A stretch of DNA of 6,810 nt from assembly GCA_020426085.1 (NCBI GenBank), contig JAGQQP010000228.1:1-6810 (forward strand), given 5' to 3'. The translations under genes were made by a program, and so were the position numbers. The notes under the pieces are model-generated. The model ran no database searches. It was given only the letters and a program-made list of their open reading frames with translations, and was not told where the DNA came from. The stretch's first letter is position 1; every line of letters starts with the position of its first letter. The stretch is from Planctomycetaceae bacterium. GTDB taxonomy: Bacteria; Planctomycetota; Planctomycetia; Planctomycetales; Planctomycetaceae. Shown in pieces: positions 5,398-6,810 of this stretch.

Positions 5398-6378
5398 TCA
5401 CTGCATGTGATCGTGCATAAAAGCAAACGCCCGCTGGTAGGCGTCTTCAATCAGTTTCGGATCGCCGCCCGCCAGTCCGTGTTCGCCATTCGGGATGGTG
5501 ACCAGTTCATGTTCCACGCCATGCTGCTGGAACTGCTGCGCCATCAGGGTCGACTGCTCGTAAGGAACATCAGTGTCTTTCGTGCCATGTACCATCAGCG
5601 TGGGAGGATACTCCTGCGTCACGTTCTTGAGTGTCATATACGGGTAGAACTTTTCCGGTTCGCTGTGATGGTCCCAGCCGGCAACCGCCTGGGGCCAGAG
5701 TCCGTGCATGCGACAATACTTGTAGAATTCCCCTCGTTCTTTTTTGCTGTCCCGGGAGTCGGCGATCGGCGTTGTGCCGACTTCCTGAAGTGCTTCGGCT
5801 TTTGTCAGTTTCGTCTGATGACGTGCATGCGGACTCGGTTTGCCGATCCAGTCTCCGATCAGATCGCCATAGCCCCAGAAAGGGACGAGGACGGTGGGCC
5901 TGGGTTTGGCCCGGTAACCGGCGACCATCGTCAGACAGCCGCCTGCGGAACCGCCTGAGACGGCAACCTTGCTGGTATCAACATTGAACAGCGAGGGACC
6001 CTTTTCATGCAGCCAGGTAAATCCGTCTTCGAGGTCCGCGATGATTTCCGGCAGTTTCGTTTCAGGTGCAAGACGATAATCAAACGAGACTACCGTGTAG
6101 CCGGCATTGAGCATATCCTGCAGGACGCGACCACTCACCCCTCCGCGATGTCCCACGATCAGCGCACCGCCATGAAACCAGACCATCACGGGCCGCTTCT
6201 GATTATCGTCGGCTCGATAGACGTCGGCTTTGATCTCCAGGTCACCCACTGTTTTAAAGGTGAAGGTTTTGACTTTGGGTTTGGCCGCTTTAGCATACGT
6301 GAGTTCCGGCAACCACAGTGCGGAAGCCGAAGCGGCACAGATTCCCAGCACCTGACGACGATTGAAGACCTCTGACAT
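5398..6378 (-). CDS. Tat-exported alpha/beta-hydrolase (esterase/lipase-like)
   Basis: A 326-residue serine hydrolase of the hormone-sensitive-lipase/BD-FAE-like esterase group. The N-terminus carries a twin-arginine signal (NRRQVLG, Arg7-Arg8), an Ala-rich hydrophobic stretch and a likely cleavage after Ala29 (LTYA-KAAK), so the mature enzyme should act outside the cytoplasmic membrane. The oxyanion-hole motif is HGGA (69-72), the nucleophile is Ser144 in GGSAGG (142-147), and the expected partners are Asp268 (HGTKDTDVP) and His300 (NGEHGL). FDYRLAPE (99-106) is typical of the group. A segment at about 170-240, rich in charged and aromatic residues, probably forms the lid over the active site. 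The likely reaction is ester hydrolysis; the substrate, for example an acetylated polysaccharide side chain, is unknown. A strong AGGAG sits 8 nt before the ATG. Confidence 0.95.
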   Translation of the reverse strand: MSEVFNRRQVLGICAASASALWLPELTYAKAAKPKVKTFTFKTVGDLEIKADVYRADDNQKRPVMVWFHGGALIVGHRGGVSGRVLQDMLNAGYTVVSFDYRLAPETKLPEIIADLEDGFTWLHEKGPSLFNVDTSKVAVSGGSAGGCLTMVAGYRAKPRPTVLVPFWGYGDLIGDWIGKPSPHARHQTKLTKAEALQEVGTTPIADSRDSKKERGEFYKYCRMHGLWPQAVAGWDHHSEPEKFYPYMTLKNVTQEYPPTLMVHGTKDTDVPYEQSTLMAQQFQQHGVEHELVTIPNGEHGLAGGDPKLIEDAYQRAFAFMHDHMQ

Positions 6379-6453
6379 GGAACATTCTCCTGAAAATAAA
6401 AGTCCGCGCTGTTTTCAAGGTATCAGATGAAACCCGTCGGAAGCAAACCGGAA

Positions 6454-6810
6454 TCAGAAACGGGGCGAAAAAAGTAACAGTAAAGTTGTGAGCAGGACCA
6501 CAGAGAAAAACGTGCTGAGAGCATAGCGTCGGGTTATTTTTTCCGGCTTGCGCCGCCAGTCCTGCAACGAACCGAGTCGATGCCAGAGCCAGAAACCAGC
6601 GGGGACGGTCAGTAGCCCGAAGCTCCACATCGCCCATAGCGGCGTCCCCGTCTGCAGCATCACGCCGCAATCACCGATGCCTTCCACAGAACCGCCGGCG
6701 ATGTAAGCTCCGTTAGCAATCAGACAGAAACCCGCGAAAAACTGCAATAGTGCGACAACTGGACTTCGCAGCAGATGCCCTGCCAGCCAGAACAACAGAG
6801 GGAGCAGCAC
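6454..6810 (-). CDS. C-terminal part of a multi-pass membrane protein (5' end outside the window)
   Basis: The frame is open to the right edge and ends at the TGA at 6454-6456. It gives 118 visible residues; the first codon in the window, GTG at 6808-6810, is probably an internal valine. Hydrophobic segments are at about 1-12, 17-40, 57-78 and 98-115 of the visible part. The second and third are separated by a Gly/Asp loop (GGSVEGIGDCGVMLQTGTP), and a basic stretch (WRRKPEKITRRY) precedes the last helix. The GAYIAGG...GIGDCG...GTPLW...FGLL.VPAGFWLWH.LG pattern recalls the C-terminal half of M50-like site-2-protease relatives in planctomycetes. That is from memory; the diagnostic HExxH would lie upstream, outside the window. 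The hydrolase gene follows after 75 bp on the same strand. Confidence 0.75.
   Translation of the reverse strand: MLLPLLFWLAGHLLRSPVVALLQFFAGFCLIANGAYIAGGSVEGIGDCGVMLQTGTPLWAMWSFGLLTVPAGFWLWHRLGSLQDWRRKPEKITRRYALSTFFSVVLLTTLLLLFSPRF

Noticed and set aside
5380..5958. A 192-codon + strand open frame, and another at 6007-6375, antisense to the hydrolase
   Set aside because: Both are in the codon-aligned antisense phase of a gene with a complete catalytic triad and signal peptide. They look like codon-usage shadows.
1..6810. CRISPR arrays, toxin-antitoxin pairs, transposases, retrons, phage or defence genes, tRNA or rRNA genes
   Set aside because: Looked for on both strands and not seen. There are no regularly spaced repeats, no transposase motifs, and all substantial frames belong to the listed families or to unrecognised single genes. 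Nothing here supports a new multi-gene system.

Overview
The window looks like a chromosomal segment of a planctomycete, probably a moderate-GC relative of Gimesia or Rubinisphaera. The main evidence is the + strand gene at 214-1143, a DUF1559 protein with a type IV prepilin-like N-terminus and an H-x9-DG signature. This family is massively expanded in, and almost confined to, Planctomycetota. The genus is inference from composition and gene style only.

Layout. On the + strand, positions 1-143 hold the 3' end of a gene whose C-terminus resembles the small carboxypeptidase-regulatory-like proteins that planctomycetes often place next to DUF1559 genes. The DUF1559 gene follows, then a strong intrinsic terminator at about 1171-1207. 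From there to the right edge every gene lies on the - strand. Read in the direction of transcription (right to left) these are: the 3' part of a multi-pass membrane protein (6454-6810), a Tat-exported alpha/beta-hydrolase (5398-6378), an unrecognised 166-residue protein (4797-5297), a six-TM GAP/LysE-like membrane protein (4039-4704), a DUF2332 protein (2896-3921), a TIGR01777-type NAD(P)-binding epimerase-like protein (1921-2841) and an unrecognised 118-residue protein (1341-1697).

How the genes may work together. DUF2332 and the epimerase are 54 bp apart and probably form an operon. The other - strand genes are separated by about 75-220 bp after start correction and may have their own promoters. 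No pathway ties the whole set together, and the segment reads as ordinary housekeeping and accessory planctomycete content.

Several start codons were moved downstream of the longest open frame to positions with a good Shine-Dalgarno sequence: 1697, 4704 (GTG) and 5297. The most interesting non-coding items are a perfect 10-bp inverted repeat at 5365-5388, a foldable leader upstream of the 118-residue protein with a plausible promoter, and a 51-nt hairpin between the convergent genes at 1270-1320. I found no tRNA, rRNA, CRISPR array, insertion sequence or defence system, and no gene-free stretch over 300 bases.
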